From: Bernardetiaceae bacterium
GTDB lineage: Bacteria > Bacteroidota > Bacteroidia > Cytophagales > Thermoflexibacteraceae
Length of the DNA: 52,152 nt
Direction of reading: 5' to 3'
Assembly (NCBI GenBank): GCA_025056255.1
Contig: JANWVT010000019.1
Span: 1-52,152 of the forward strand
Positions 51,833 to 52,152 of the stretch are shown here, one piece after another. The position numbers and the translations under genes were made by a program. Under the pieces are notes generated by a model. It was not told the DNA's origin. It saw nothing but the letters and a program-made list of their open reading frames with translations, and did no database searches. Within the stretch, counting starts at the first letter, position 1; the number at the start of each line of letters is the position of its first letter.

Positions 51833-52152
51833 ATGGAGCACTATTTGCGCGGCTTTGCGGGCATTGCCGTATTATTGAGCATCGGTTTTTTGTTTTCTGC
51901 CAACAGGCGGGCAATAGACTGGCGGCTGGTAGCTACGGGCGTAGCCCTGCAAATTATTTTCGGGCTGTTGGTGATGAAAGTTGGCTTTGTGGCAAATGCT
52001 TTCAATGCACTAAGTCGCGGCTTTGTAACTTTTTTGAGTTTTTCACAAGCAGGCGCTAAATTCCTGTTTGCCGATTTGGCAACTACCGACGGCGAAAAGT
52101 CAATGGGAGTTATTTTTGCCTTTCAAATTTTGCCAACGGTGATTTTCTTTTC
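51833..52152 (+). CDS. NupC/CNT-family nucleoside transporter, N-terminal part (cut by window edge)
   Basis: About 106 codons of the gene are visible. The product starts MEHYLRGFAGIAVLLSIGFL with a first membrane helix, then SANRRAIDWRLVATGVALQI, GFVANAFNALSRGFVTFLSF and AGAKFLFADLATTDG, ending in FAFQILPTVIFF. This order (AIDWR, then ALSRG, then AGAKFLFG and IFAFQILPTIIFF) is the N-terminal pattern of concentrative nucleoside transporters, which import nucleosides with H+ or Na+. The start ATG 51833 lies 24 nt after the carboxylase stop, so the genes may be cotranscribed. The pore region and C-terminus are beyond the window. Confidence 0.85.
   Translation, partial: MEHYLRGFAGIAVLLSIGFLFSANRRAIDWRLVATGVALQIIFGLLVMKVGFVANAFNALSRGFVTFLSFSQAGAKFLFADLATTDGEKSMGVIFAFQILPTVIFF

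Noticed and set aside
1-52152. CRISPR arrays, insertion sequences, prophage or integrase genes
   Set aside because: No regularly spaced repeats, transposase or integrase motifs, or phage structural genes were seen on either strand.

Overview
The window is typical chromosome of a Bacteroidota bacterium, most likely order Cytophagales. Four lines of evidence support this. (1) Secreted proteins carry the two C-terminal signals of the type IX secretion system (T9SS): a gliding-motility-associated, type B-like end at 4249-6144 and a YPNPNSG-type, type A-like end at 48531-49823. (2) A GldA-like ABC ATPase is present. (3) There is a TonB of the Bacteroidota form and a SpoIIM/DUF4129/DUF4350 membrane cluster. 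(4) Many starts are preceded by the Bacteroidota promoter element TAnnTTTG, several with a TTTG or TTG about 19-20 nt upstream. I assign 46 protein genes (two cut by the window edges) and one tRNA. I see no transposase, integrase, phage gene, rRNA or CRISPR array.

Layout. 1-7100: edge of a secreted protein gene, an 800-nt AT-rich gap, gcvP, a T9SS cargo protein, tonB and a strong terminator. 7140-13448: a seven-gene plus-strand run (two alpha/beta hydrolases, a HAD phosphatase, then SpoIIM-like, membrane, DUF4129 and DUF4350 proteins). 13827-18000: lysS, a VOC protein, gldA, a response regulator, a peroxiredoxin and tRNA-Arg(CCG). 18217-23080: a FAD oxidoreductase facing a run of glutaminyl cyclase lipoprotein, pyrF, ogt and an rRNA/tRNA methyltransferase. 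23189-27000: a DUF3598 protein behind a palindromic operator-like site, then an aconitase-family large subunit, a membrane-anchored three-repeat protein and an unusual small subunit. 27151-36087, all minus strand: esterase, cyclase, TIM-barrel isomerase, S33 hydrolase, periplasmic-binding lipoprotein, uvrA. 36237-38566: a CtpA-type protease and a flavin reductase-like protein. 38568-42918: a tight minus-strand operon of FAD oxidoreductase, double-VOC secreted protein and a membrane GAF/PAS protein. 43108-52152: deoxynucleoside kinase, a canonical leuD with a small membrane protein, marC, a MOSC protein, cobB with a glycosyltransferase, a T9SS cargo protein, an acyl-CoA carboxylase beta subunit and the start of a nucleoside transporter.

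The least explained units are three. The first is the hydro-lyase operon 23787-27000: its large subunit keeps the three cluster cysteines, its small subunit has lost the usual SSRE substrate loop, and an undescribed three-repeat membrane protein sits between them. The second is the FAD/VOC/GAF-PAS operon 38568-42918, whose flavoprotein has a paralogue at 18217-19770 with the same unusual C-terminal motif. The third is the DUF3598 gene with an 11-bp-arm inverted repeat over its promoter. All function calls rest on reading motifs by eye; no database search was run. Several genes have an in-frame TTG upstream of a better ATG; I placed the start at the ATG and say so where it matters.
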